A DNA stretch of 64,000 nucleotides from Ureibacillus thermophilus (GCF_042657185.1 NZ_JBHSNN010000005.1); one strand, 5' to 3'. Positions 1-7,554 are shown, counted from the stretch's first letter. Notes: generated by a model from the sequence alone, not told the origin. Program-made: numbers and translations.

Positions 1-47
1 AAAGCAGTCAAACTTCTTTGGAAGCCCCCACTTCAAATTTTCGCTAG
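1..47 (+). CDS. tnpB: C-terminal tail of a TnpB-like protein (partial)
   Basis: Reading from base 3, the frame gives SSQTSLEAPTSNFR and then TAG at 45-47. Low-complexity tails of this type (Ser/Lys-Gln then EAP) are common at the C-terminus of TnpB proteins of IS200/IS605 (IS1341-type) elements. The stop lies inside the hairpin that forms the element's right end, which is the usual TnpB arrangement because the omega-RNA overlaps the 3' end of tnpB. Only 14 codons are inside the window, so the RuvC domain cannot be checked. The call rests mainly on the hairpin, the GTTCAC end and the interrupted neighbouring gene. Confidence 0.55.
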   Translation, partial: SSQTSLEAPTSNFR

Positions 48-70
48 AAAATTAAGTGGGGGTAGTTCAC
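1..70 (+). ncRNA. 3' part of a TnpB omega-RNA / IS200-IS605 right end
   Basis: CCCCCACTT (25-33) pairs with AAGTGGGGG (54-62). An inner AATTTTC / GAAAATT stem surrounds a GCTA loop, and GTAGTTCAC ends at base 70. A strong hairpin a few bases before a TTCAC end is typical of the right end of IS200/IS605 elements, where the same RNA is the scaffold for TnpB and the guide begins at the first base outside the element. Directly after base 70 the sequence resumes as conserved acyl-CoA ligase coding sequence, so 70/71 is the proposed element boundary. The 5' part of the RNA lies outside the window. Confidence 0.6.
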
Positions 71-399
71 ACATCGTCGACCGGAAAAAGGACATGATTA
101 TCCGCGGGGGAGAAAATATTTACCCTGTAGAAGTGGAAGAAGTGCTGTATCAAATCCCTGAAATATTAGAAGCGGCGGTTGTCGGTGTTCCTCATGAAGT
201 GTATGGGGAAGTGCCAAAAGCGTATGTAGTATTTAAAGAAGGAAAATCCCTGACAACTGAAGAAATTATTAACTATTGCTTCACTAAACTTGCCAAATAT
301 AAAGTGCCGGTGGAAATTGAAGAATTAAAGCAGCTTCCACGGAATGCATCAGGGAAAGTCTTGAAACATACGCTACGTCCGAAAAAAGAAACCGTATAG
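71..399 (+). pseudogene. Acyl-CoA ligase, C-terminal fragment cut by an insertion
   Basis: From base 73 the frame reads IVDRKKDMIIRGGENIYP and continues through the C-terminal lid domain of the AMP-forming acyl-CoA ligase family to a stop at 397-399. It includes the A8 hinge region, the GEVPKAYVV strand and the catalytic-lysine segment NASGKVLKH. About 108 residues remain of a protein normally near 500. The ATP-binding core is not present upstream within the window; bases 1-70 belong to a mobile-element end instead. The ATG at 94 is an internal Met and probably not a real start. It sits 14 bp before the thiolase gene, so the intact ancestor was probably the promoter-proximal gene of that operon. 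Confidence 0.75.
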
Positions 400-413
400 A
401 AAGAAGGGGAAAT

Positions 414-1595
414 ATGGGAAATGTTTACTTAGTGGATGGTGCAAGAACAGCTTTCACATCTTTTGGTGGATCTTTCGCCAATACAAATGCAGTTGCATTA
501 GGAGCTGCTACGGCAATAGAGGCGATGAAACGTTCAAAAGTATTGCCTGAACAAATTGACCATGTGATTTATGGAAACGTCATTGCTACAAGCGGAAATG
601 CCGCATACTTAGCGCGCCATATCGGACTTCACGCAGGCGTGCCAAAGGAAGTGCCGGCTTTGACGTTGAATCGCCTGTGCGGTTCCGGCATGCAATCCAT
701 TGTAACAGCCGCTCAATCGATTTTATTGGGCGAAGGGGATGTGATTTTAGCTGGCGGGGCAGAAAATATGTCCCAATCGCCTTTCTCTAATTTTGATGTG
801 CGCTTTAAAGGAATGAAATCAGGAAACTTGCAATTTACCGATATGCTACAAGCAACTCTTTTTGATGAATATACGGGTACAGGAATGGGTATCACCGCGG
901 AAAATCTGGCTGAACAATACGGGCTTTCAAGGGAAGAACAAGATGAGTTTGCCCTGCTTTCTCATCAGCGCGCTGCCAACGCCCGGGAGAAAGGCCTTTT
1001 TAAAGAAGAGATTGTGCCGATAAAAATTCAAACAAGAAAAGAAGAAACGATCATTGAAGTGGATGAACATATCAAAGCTGATACGACCATCGAAGCGTTA
1101 AGCAAATTAAAGCCGGTGTTTAAACAAGGTGGGACAGTTACAGCAGGGAACGCTTCCGGCATCAATGACGGCGCAGCATCGGTCATTGTGGCAAGCGAAA
1201 AAGCAGTTAATGAAAATGGTCTTTCGCCTCTTGCAAGAATTGTTTCTTGGGGCATTCAAGGGGTGGACCCATCCATTATGGGCATCGGTCCTGTACCAGC
1301 CATCAAACAGGCGTTGGAAAGAGCGAATCTTGCCCTCGATGATATCGATTTAATAGAAATCAACGAGGCCTTTGCCGCCCAATATTTAGCTGTTGAAAAG
1401 GAATTGGGATTGAATCGGGAAATCACCAATGTCAACGGCGGCGCCATTGCGTTAGGACATCCTGTCGGAGCAAGCGGCACGCGCCTTGTATTGACTTGCG
1501 CCTATGAATTAAAACGCCGGGGCGGAAAATATGGACTTGCCAGCTTATGCATCGGCGGCGGACAGGGGATTGCAATGGTAATTGAAAGAGTGTAA
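414..1595 (+). CDS. Thiolase (acetyl-CoA acyltransferase)
   Basis: A 393-residue thiolase, the family's normal length. It catalyses thiolytic cleavage of 3-ketoacyl-CoA in beta-oxidation, or the reverse acetoacetyl-CoA condensation. The acyl-accepting Cys is Cys89 in LNRLCGSGMQ. The NEAFA motif, the GGAIALGHPVGASG histidine loop and the C-terminal CIGGGQG cysteine loop are all intact. The start is an ATG after GAAGGGGAAAT. It follows the broken acyl-CoA ligase by 14 bp and precedes an acyl-CoA dehydrogenase, which supports a fatty-acid degradation role. Sequence alone does not separate a broad 3-ketoacyl-CoA thiolase from an acetoacetyl-CoA thiolase. Confidence 0.9.
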   Translation: MGNVYLVDGARTAFTSFGGSFANTNAVALGAATAIEAMKRSKVLPEQIDHVIYGNVIATSGNAAYLARHIGLHAGVPKEVPALTLNRLCGSGMQSIVTAAQSILLGEGDVILAGGAENMSQSPFSNFDVRFKGMKSGNLQFTDMLQATLFDEYTGTGMGITAENLAEQYGLSREEQDEFALLSHQRAANAREKGLFKEEIVPIKIQTRKEETIIEVDEHIKADTTIEALSKLKPVFKQGGTVTAGNASGINDGAASVIVASEKAVNENGLSPLARIVSWGIQGVDPSIMGIGPVPAIKQALERANLALDDIDLIEINEAFAAQYLAVEKELGLNREITNVNGGAIALGHPVGASGTRLVLTCAYELKRRGGKYGLASLCIGGGQGIAMVIERV

Positions 1596-1602
1596 TTCAT
1601 GT

Positions 1603-1636
1603 TAGGCAGCAGAATAATAACCTGTTGCCTTTTTTG
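1603..1636 (+). terminator. Rho-independent terminator after the thiolase gene
   Basis: AGGCAGCAG pairs with CTGTTGCCT (one G-U) across an AATAATAAC loop and is followed by TTTTT. It separates the thiolase transcript from the acyl-CoA dehydrogenase gene. Confidence 0.75.
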
Positions 1637-1679
1637 TTTTCAAATACTTCATAACACTATGTTGGTCAATTTTTTAAAA

Positions 1680-1694
1680 GTGAACACTGTTTAC
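1680..1694. promoter_or_regulatory. Candidate operator before the acyl-CoA dehydrogenase gene
   Basis: GTGAACACTGTTTAC is a 15-bp palindrome with one mismatch. It lies just upstream of a TATAAA box (1711-1716) in the 100-bp gap before the acyl-CoA dehydrogenase gene. Position and symmetry suit a repressor site, possibly for the TetR protein encoded at 5086-5625. No second copy was found near that regulator's own promoter. Confidence 0.3.
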
Positions 1695-1739
1695 TCTTTG
1701 CGTGAATTTTTATAAAATTTAAATAAAAAGGGGGGGTTG

Positions 1740-3302
1740 ATGCTTAAAGTGGAAAAAAATGAAGGGTACTCCTTTGATGAATTTTTGAAAAAACGTGCTC
1801 AATTAAATGATTTGGATAATCCATTTTTGCTGCAAGTGTTAAAAGAATTGGCAGGAGACGGTTATGGAAAGTTGATTGCAGCATTAAAACCCTTTAGTAA
1901 GAAAGTTGCTTATCGGTGGCGCCCATTGATTTCTGAATATGCCCGACCTGAAAATCATCCGAAAATTCGGCATTTTGATGCTTTTAATCACCGTATCGAT
2001 CGAATCATACAACCACAAGAAGCAGTGCAAGTGACAAAAGAAGTTTTTCAAGAAGCCCTTTTTTCTGTTAAAAATTTGCCATATGAGGGGATTTGCAAAC
2101 GTTATTTGTTGCAAAGCAACGGGGAAGCAGCCATTTCGTGCCCGCTTGTTTGTACAGATGGTTTAATTGCACTGATTGAAGCCTATTATGATGAGGTCCC
2201 GGATGCAGTTCGGGAAATACATCGCCATGTCAAAGAAGGAATAAACGGCGATTTTGCAATAGGAGCACAATTTATGACAGAAATGCAGGGTGGATCCGAT
2301 ATACCTGCCAATGTGCTAAATGCTGTGCCTGATGGAAATGTGTACAGGCTGTATGGGCATAAATATTTCTGTTCAGCTGTACATGCGGATTATGCTGTTG
2401 TAACTGCACGAATTGAAGATACAGATGACATTGCTGTATTTATAGTACCTTCATGGCTTCCTGAGAATAAAAAGAAAGAAATCCGCAATCACTATGAAAT
2501 CAATCGATTGAAATGGAAACTCGGAACTTGTGAATTGCCTTCTGGTGAAATTGAATATAAAGGGGCGATTGCCTATCGCATTGGTCCTCAAGATTGTGGG
2601 GTTGCCATTGCCGTAAGTATTGTGTTGACAAGATCCCGTCTAGATATTGGATTTGCCAGTGGGGCATTTATGATGCGCGCTGCAAGAGAAGCAAAACTTT
2701 ATGCCAGCTTTCGGGAAGTATTTGATCGAAAAATTGACCAGTTTCCGATGGCAGCTGCCCAGCTCGCAGATTTGGAATACGCGGCAAAAAGAACTGTCGC
2801 AACGGCTTTTCATATATATAAAAAATTTGCAAATCCAAGCGGTGATCCATTAGATAACTTTGCATTGCGCGAATTGATTTTGCTGCAAAAAATTTACACT
2901 TCCAAAGAAGCGGTTGAAAATCTGAGATTAGCAATCTCTCTTTTTGGCGGAAATGGGGCCATTGAAGATTTTAATGATATCGCCCGCTTATTTAGAGACA
3001 GCATAGTTAACGAATTATGGGAAGGCCCAAGAAATGTATTATTATCACAAATTTATCGCGATTTACAAAAGTCTAAATGGCCTTTAACAATTGTATTGCA
3101 GGAAATGTTCCCGCATTTATCCATTAAAGAAATAAGAAGATATGCGGAGGAAATTTCCTCGATTATGCAAATAAATTTAGTAGATTTACCGAATAAGGAT
3201 AATATGCGTGCTGCCCGCAGATGGGAAGCTTTATGGGAAGAATTGTTTGTTTCATATCAAGAATTTATTACGAAACGGTTTGAACATTTGCCTATTTTAT
3301 AA
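1740..3302 (+). CDS. Acyl-CoA dehydrogenase family protein
   Basis: About 520 residues, longer than classical acyl-CoA dehydrogenases (about 380) and closer to the AidB/FadE-like long form. The flavin-contact segment MTEMQGGSD (about residue 180) matches the family's T-E-x-x-G-G-S-D pattern. The C-terminal half has LFGGNGAIEDF and NELWEGPRNV, the FAD and helix region of the fold. Expected role: FAD-dependent alpha,beta-desaturation of an acyl-CoA or related thioester. A seven-G run at 1730-1736 is the ribosome site, and the ATG at 1740 is preferred over the TTG at 1737. An acyl-CoA ligase gene follows after 30 bp, suggesting co-transcription. The substrate cannot be inferred. Confidence 0.8.
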   Translation: MLKVEKNEGYSFDEFLKKRAQLNDLDNPFLLQVLKELAGDGYGKLIAALKPFSKKVAYRWRPLISEYARPENHPKIRHFDAFNHRIDRIIQPQEAVQVTKEVFQEALFSVKNLPYEGICKRYLLQSNGEAAISCPLVCTDGLIALIEAYYDEVPDAVREIHRHVKEGINGDFAIGAQFMTEMQGGSDIPANVLNAVPDGNVYRLYGHKYFCSAVHADYAVVTARIEDTDDIAVFIVPSWLPENKKKEIRNHYEINRLKWKLGTCELPSGEIEYKGAIAYRIGPQDCGVAIAVSIVLTRSRLDIGFASGAFMMRAAREAKLYASFREVFDRKIDQFPMAAAQLADLEYAAKRTVATAFHIYKKFANPSGDPLDNFALRELILLQKIYTSKEAVENLRLAISLFGGNGAIEDFNDIARLFRDSIVNELWEGPRNVLLSQIYRDLQKSKWPLTIVLQEMFPHLSIKEIRRYAEEISSIMQINLVDLPNKDNMRAARRWEALWEELFVSYQEFITKRFEHLPIL

Positions 3303-3332
3303 TGATCTACTTTATAAAAAGGGGATGGGAGT

Positions 3333-4805
3333 ATGAATATCGGTCAAATTTTAGCCAGCCGTTCAATATTGCAAGGAGAAAAAGTAGGGTTTATCCGCAA
3401 TGATGTGCAACTGACTTTTCATGAGATGAATGAAAGAGCAAATAGCTTTGCACAGTTTTTACAACAAGAGGGAATTAAAGCAGGAGATAAAATTGCACTG
3501 CTATGCAAAAATAATGAGCATGTTGTGGCAGCATTTTTTTGTGCGGCAAAAATTGGGGTTGTGACAGTTGTTTTAAATTATCGTTTACATACAGAAGAAT
3601 TGCAATACATTATCACCCATAGTGATGCTAAATTATTAGTGTATGATGAAGTATTTGAAGAAACGGCAAAACAATTGCCTGTTGCTGCAATCGGCACAAA
3701 TAAGCTAATAGACATTTATAAGCAAAAAGCCGCTGAGCCGCAATATGTGACCCATGACAATGAGCCAATCTTAATGATGTACACATCAGGGACAACTGGC
3801 AAACCTAAAGGAGCTTTAATATCCCACAATAATTTACAAGCGGCATCCATCGGGCTTACTCATACAATTGATTGGTGGGAGCAAGATCGCTTCTTGATGG
3901 TTGCACCGTTCTTCCATATAGGGGGATTTGCACCGCTCATCACAAATGTTCATGTTGGTGCCACGATGATATTGATGGAAGATTTCCATCCGGTTGAAGC
4001 TTGGAAAGCAATTGAACGCCATCAAATTACGACAATGATGAGTGTACCGGCGATGCTGGCATTTATGCTCAAAACCTATCCTTCTGTCAAAACAGATATT
4101 TCAAGTATTCGAAATATTTCATGCGGCGCCTCGGCTGTACCTGCGCCATTGATTCTTGGCTTCAGACAACTTGGCATACCAATACAGCAAGTATACGGAA
4201 TGACAGAATTCACTGGTGCGATTACCTTTTGGAAGGAATCTCAAAATAAAGACAAATATAAATCGATGGGAAAACCTGTTATGCAGGCTGGTTTGCGTAT
4301 TGTCGATATTGAAACAAAAGAGGCGGTTCAGCAAGGGAAAATTGGTGAAATCGTATTAAGTGGTCCCCAAGTGTTTGTCGGATATTATAAAGATGAAGAA
4401 AGTTATAAGAAAACGGTACAGAATGGCGAATTATATACGGGAGATGTTGGCTACATCGACGAAGAAGGATTCCTTTATGTAGTGGACCGATTAAAAGATA
4501 TGATTATCAGCGGCGGTGAAAATATTTATCCAGCAGAGATTGAAGCGGTGATTTCGGAACATCCAGCAGTACAAGAAGTAGCAGTTGTTGGTAAGCCGGA
4601 TGAAAAATGGGGAGAAGTGCCAAGGGCTTTTATCGTGAAAAAAGAAGGCGCGGAAGTTACAGAGGAGGAGATCATCGCATTCACGAAAGAACATTTGGCA
4701 TCTTTCAAAACCGTGAAGGAAGTGGTCTTTCTTAATCAGCTGCCACGCAATGCAGTCGGCAAAATTATAAAGTCAAAATTCGCAGAAGAAAAAAATCCGG
4801 TTTAA
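3333..4805 (+). CDS. AMP-forming acyl-CoA ligase
   Basis: A complete 490-residue member of the ANL superfamily, which activates a carboxylic acid via an acyl-adenylate to acyl-CoA. The phosphate-binding loop YTSGTTGKPKG is at residues 150-160, the YGMTEFTG adenine-side motif near 290, the hinge VVDRLKDMIISGGENIYP near 385-400, and the lysine segment RNAVGKIIK near the end. The intact hinge and lysine motifs let one recognise the broken paralogue at the left edge. It follows the acyl-CoA dehydrogenase by 30 bp with a clear AAGGGGATGGGAG ribosome site. It most likely feeds fatty or branched acids into the same pathway; substrate length is unknown. Confidence 0.88.
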   Translation: MNIGQILASRSILQGEKVGFIRNDVQLTFHEMNERANSFAQFLQQEGIKAGDKIALLCKNNEHVVAAFFCAAKIGVVTVVLNYRLHTEELQYIITHSDAKLLVYDEVFEETAKQLPVAAIGTNKLIDIYKQKAAEPQYVTHDNEPILMMYTSGTTGKPKGALISHNNLQAASIGLTHTIDWWEQDRFLMVAPFFHIGGFAPLITNVHVGATMILMEDFHPVEAWKAIERHQITTMMSVPAMLAFMLKTYPSVKTDISSIRNISCGASAVPAPLILGFRQLGIPIQQVYGMTEFTGAITFWKESQNKDKYKSMGKPVMQAGLRIVDIETKEAVQQGKIGEIVLSGPQVFVGYYKDEESYKKTVQNGELYTGDVGYIDEEGFLYVVDRLKDMIISGGENIYPAEIEAVISEHPAVQEVAVVGKPDEKWGEVPRAFIVKKEGAEVTEEEIIAFTKEHLASFKTVKEVVFLNQLPRNAVGKIIKSKFAEEKNPV

Positions 4806-4812
4806 TAATGTT

Positions 4813-5080
4813 GAGGCTGGGACATAAACCAAAAATTATAGGGGTAGCTGAAAGAGTTTTGATAAAAAATTGATATAACTAAAAATTGATTGGAGTGACG
4901 GGGCGACTCCTGAGACGAGCCCTCTCGAGACACCGCAGGAGCGAAGGAATGAATCAGAGGAGGCTCGAGCCGGGCCCGCGGAAAGCGTCCCCGGAACGGA
5001 AATCAATTTTAATAACATATCAAAAAAACATCATTTTCTCCTTGGAGAAAATGATGTTTTTTTAGATTTGTCCCAGCCTC
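4813..5080. repeat. Intergenic repeat, copy 1 (about 268 bp)
   Basis: Begins GAGGCTGGGACATAAA and ends TTGTCCCAGCCTC, so the outer ends are inverted repeats. Inside, AAAATTGATT and AATCAATTTT form a second inverted pair flanking a GC-rich core with GGGGCGACTCCTG and GCGGAAAGCGTCC. A perfect hairpin ACATCATTTTCTCC/GGAGAAAATGATGT with A and T runs on both sides lies near the right end (5022-5064). It lies between convergent genes (acyl-CoA ligase and the reverse-strand tetR) and touches neither. Copies 2 and 3 are at 8554 and 32918. Relative to copy 3 the core of this copy has a short internal deletion. Confidence 0.9.
5022..5064. terminator. Bidirectional terminator hairpin inside repeat copy 1
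   Basis: A long perfect stem (ACATCATTTTCTCC with its complement) is preceded by seven A and followed by seven T. It can therefore end transcripts arriving from both the acyl-CoA ligase gene and the reverse-strand TetR gene. Confidence 0.75.
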
Positions 5081-5085
5081 ATCTT

Positions 5086-5625
5086 TTATATTCGCTTTTT
5101 TAAATTGGCAATATAGTAGTCGGCCAATTTTTGAATCGTCGCGATTTTCGCTTCCGTGTCGCGCGGTACTTTTTTGTATGAAATAATGAGCCCGTTCAGG
5201 GTGGAAAACAACAATTGGGCCTCGATTTTTGCATTTGGTCCGGATATTTTTTCTTCCAATAATTGAAGAAATTTATTAATTTCATTTGAAATAGGGATGA
5301 AGTTTTTGGATGAATCATGTTCAAGAGAAAAATACGACATCATTTCAAACAGTGCCGATGAAAACATATAGCGCAAATATTCATGCACAAAATCTTCTAA
5401 ACGGTCAATCGTTTTTAAACGCTCTAATAAATCTTGGCAGGCTGATTGCAAAGCAGCGTAATACAAATCTTCTTGCGTATGAAAGTATTTGTAAATGAGA
5501 GAAGGTGAAATGCCGGCTTCTTTAGCAATTTGTCGAATGGTTACGTTTTTAAAAGAGTTTTTACTGAACAGCATACTGGCAACTTCCAGAATATGTTGTT
5601 TTGAACGTTCACCTTTTGTCCTCAT
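5086..5625 (-). CDS. TetR/AcrR family transcriptional regulator
   Basis: A 179-residue protein with the N-terminal TetR helix-turn-helix: ILEVASMLFSKNSFKNVTIR then IAKEAGISPSLIYKYFHTQE (residues about 13-53). A variable ligand-binding helical domain follows. The start is an ATG preceded by AGGAGG. It is transcribed away from the thioesterase gene and stands beside acyl-CoA metabolism genes. This resembles FadR-type control of fatty-acid degradation in Bacillales, where long-chain acyl-CoA releases the repressor. The ligand is not known from sequence. Its 3' end abuts repeat copy 1, which probably supplies its terminator. Confidence 0.88.
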   Translation of the reverse strand: MRTKGERSKQHILEVASMLFSKNSFKNVTIRQIAKEAGISPSLIYKYFHTQEDLYYAALQSACQDLLERLKTIDRLEDFVHEYLRYMFSSALFEMMSYFSLEHDSSKNFIPISNEINKFLQLLEEKISGPNAKIEAQLLFSTLNGLIISYKKVPRDTEAKIATIQKLADYYIANLKKRI

Positions 5626-5726
5626 AGTGCCTCCTTGGCAAAATTCTAATTTTATACATTATAACATAATGAAAATTCATAAAATCGAAAGCACCTGCAA
5701 AAAGATTTAGGGAAGGTGAATTTTTG

Positions 5727-6149
5727 ATGAGTTACTTAGAAAAGCTTATTTATTTTGCCCAAAATCAAATTCCAAGCTGCAGTGCGGCACAGATGATTGG
5801 TTATCGAGTATTGGAAGCAGAAAAAGGGAGAGTCGTTGTGGGATTGGCAAAAACGGAGAATTTTCATAATCCGATTGGAACCGTTCACGGAGGAATCATT
5901 AGCCTTATTGCAGATGCTGCGATGGGATATGCTTTTTCAACCACTTTGGCAGAGGATGAAATCTCCACAACGGTCGAACTAAAAATCAACTTTTTAAAAG
6001 CCCCGACCAGTCAAGCATTAAGAGCTGAGAGTAAAATAATCAAGCGAGGATCAACACTTGGTTTGTTGGAATGCAGCGTCATAGATGAAGAGGGAAAATT
6101 GATTGCATACGCGACGAGTACATGCATCGTATTGAAAAAGAAACAATAA
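5727..6149 (+). CDS. Hotdog-fold thioesterase (PaaI/YbgC-like)
   Basis: A 140-residue single hotdog domain. The motif HNPIGTVHGGIISLIADAA (residues about 48-66) is the HGG-type helix and catalytic-loop signature of the PaaI-like acyl-CoA thioesterases. A central strand STTVELKINFLKA follows. Such proteins hydrolyse acyl- or aryl-CoA thioesters, usually as homotetramers in the cytoplasm. GGAAGGTG (5711-5718) sits 8 nt before the ATG at 5727, favouring it over the TTG at 5724. It is divergent from the TetR gene and lies beside acyl-CoA enzymes, so a CoA-recycling role is likely; the actual substrate is unknown. Confidence 0.82.
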   Translation: MSYLEKLIYFAQNQIPSCSAAQMIGYRVLEAEKGRVVVGLAKTENFHNPIGTVHGGIISLIADAAMGYAFSTTLAEDEISTTVELKINFLKAPTSQALRAESKIIKRGSTLGLLECSVIDEEGKLIAYATSTCIVLKKKQ

Positions 6150-6159
6150 AGGCCATTAT

Positions 6160-6196
6160 AAATGCAGCCTTGTATTCTTTAAAGTTGCATTTTTTT
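6160..6196 (+). terminator. Terminator after the thioesterase gene
   Basis: AAATGCA and TGCATTT arms enclose about 19 nt, and the second arm runs into seven T. A simple Rho-independent terminator. Confidence 0.6.
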
Positions 6197-6202
6197 GTAA
6201 TA

Positions 6203-6230
6203 TTGAAATTTTTACAATATATAGTAAAAT
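6203..6230 (+). promoter_or_regulatory. Sigma-A-type promoter for the GNAT gene
   Basis: TTGAAA (6203-6208) and TAAAAT (6225-6230) are separated by 16 bp. They lie 33 bp before the ATG of the acetyltransferase. Confidence 0.5.
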
Positions 6231-6262
6231 CCCATTATAAATTTTAATTTTGGAGTGGTTCT

Positions 6263-6826
6263 ATGAAAAAAGTTTTGCTAATGCCTCATGATAAAAAATA
6301 TGCAAAATCTATTTCCTCTCTTTCATCACAGCCCCAAGTACGGGAACCATTAGGGCTGTCTGAAGAACAAACTTCTGTTGAAGGCACAATTCAATTTATT
6401 GAATTTATAAAAGAGCAAGAAAAACTAGGAAAACAATATTCAAGAGTCATCTTCAACGAAAATAAAGAGTTGATTGGAATCATCACATTGAAAGATATTG
6501 ATAAAAACTCGAAAACTTGTGAAATTGGTACTTGGATAGGTTATCCATATTGGGGGAAAGGATACAACGAATTGGCAAAAAAGGAAATGCTCTACAAGGC
6601 TTTTACTGAGTTGGATTTACAATATGTGTTTGTGGCAGTGAAAAAATCAAATATTCGTTCTCAAAAAGCTCAAGCAAAATTGCCGTATATTCGAATGAAT
6701 GTTCAACATGAGTTTCCGGAAAAATACAAGAAAGTGCAAGAACAATTAAAAGTTCCATGTCTTTTAAATGTAATAGAAAGAAATACATTTTTAAAATGGT
6801 ATTCAGAACAAAAGAAAATTTCATAG
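6263..6826 (+). CDS. GNAT family N-acetyltransferase
   Basis: A 187-residue protein with the GNAT fold. The central strands ELIGIITLKDI and CEIGTWIGYPYWGKGYNE (residues about 93-111) match the Gcn5-like beta4 and acetyl-CoA binding loop of RimJ/RimL-type enzymes. It would transfer an acetyl group from acetyl-CoA to an amine, but no substrate is implied by the sequence. It has its own promoter and terminator and seems to be a single-gene unit. A decayed TetR gene follows. Base composition is more AT-rich than in the neighbouring housekeeping genes, as often seen in accessory genes. Confidence 0.78.
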   Translation: MKKVLLMPHDKKYAKSISSLSSQPQVREPLGLSEEQTSVEGTIQFIEFIKEQEKLGKQYSRVIFNENKELIGIITLKDIDKNSKTCEIGTWIGYPYWGKGYNELAKKEMLYKAFTELDLQYVFVAVKKSNIRSQKAQAKLPYIRMNVQHEFPEKYKKVQEQLKVPCLLNVIERNTFLKWYSEQKKIS

Positions 6827-6831
6827 AACAT

Positions 6832-6879
6832 AAAAAGGATAGATGCAAACAGGTAATTTCCTGTTGGTCTATCTTTTTT
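6832..6879 (+). terminator. Terminator after the GNAT gene
   Basis: AAAAAGGATAGA pairs with TCTATCTTTTTT around an inner ACAGG/CCTGT stem, and the 3' arm ends in a T run. Because the outer arm starts with A5 it can act on both strands. Confidence 0.7.
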
Positions 6880-6956
6880 ATTTTTAATATGATTAATGAC
6901 CTGCAATATGTTGGCTGGGATAGTCAAAGTGGAAAATTTACGATCAAGATTTATAT

Positions 6957-7518
6957 GTGGAAAAGAATCGAAAAACGAAACAGCTAATTCAAAATTCCTT
7001 TTTGAAGTTATTGGAGAAAAAAATCTTTTGAAACTATTACAGTAGGGAAAATTGCAAAAAAAGCCGATATCAATCGAGGTACTTTTTATTTGCATTATAA
7101 AGATAAATATGATTTGCAAGAGAAAATGGAAGAAGAGCTGTTTTCAAAATTAGGTGATTATATCGATCAGTTGCAAGCACGCTATACATCCACCATTACT
7201 TTTGAAAAAGAGCAAGAGATGTTATTTCGCTTTTTTTGAAGACTATTCCAATGTTTTAAAAATCTTTTTAAGTGTTCATGGAAGTACGGAGTTTCATTTT
7301 CGCATGCAGGATGCCTTTATTAAAAAATTACAGAAGAACTTGGAAAAAATGAACATTTCACTAAAAATCTAAAAGTGCCTATTGATTATTTTTGATCCTT
7401 CATTACGGCGGCCTTTTTAGGGTTGATAGAACAATGGATTCAAAACGGCATGGATAAAACACCTGAAGAAATGACGGCTATGTATGTGGAGATTATTTCA
7501 TTTATTATAAATCCATAA
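6957..7518 (+). pseudogene. Decayed TetR/AcrR regulator gene
   Basis: Joining reading frames gives a TetR protein: TKQLIQNSFLKLLEKK, then FETITVGKIAKKADINRG, TFYLHYKDKYDLQEKMEE, FFEDYSNVLKIFLSVHGS, and finally AAFLGLIEQWIQNGMDKT to a TAA at 7516-7518. At least two frameshifts are needed, near 7029 in a TTTTGA context and near 7236 in a run of seven T. There is also an early stop around 7370 and a TGA at 7393-7395. The helix-turn-helix portion GKIAKKADINRGTFYLHYKD is still easily recognised. No usable start remains, so the gene is judged dead. It may once have controlled the GNAT gene or another lost neighbour. Confidence 0.8.
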
Positions 7519-7528
7519 TTCCCCTAAT

Positions 7529-7554
7529 TGAAACTTTTTGGACATTGAATCGTA
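7529..7554 (+). promoter_or_regulatory. Sigma-W-type promoter of spo0M
   Basis: TGAAAC (7529-7534), 16 bp, CGTA (7551-7554) matches the extracytoplasmic sigma-W consensus exactly, 37 bp before the spo0M ATG. In Bacillus subtilis spo0M belongs to the sigma-W regulon, so site and gene agree. Confidence 0.7.

Noticed and set aside
4836..5018. Reverse-strand ORF of about 60 codons inside repeat copy 1, with a related one at 32941-33129
   Set aside because: Both start MLLKLISVPGTLSAGPARAS, but this follows from the shared repeat DNA. Copy 2 does not keep the frame, there is no ribosome site, and the strand alternatives fall within paired stems.
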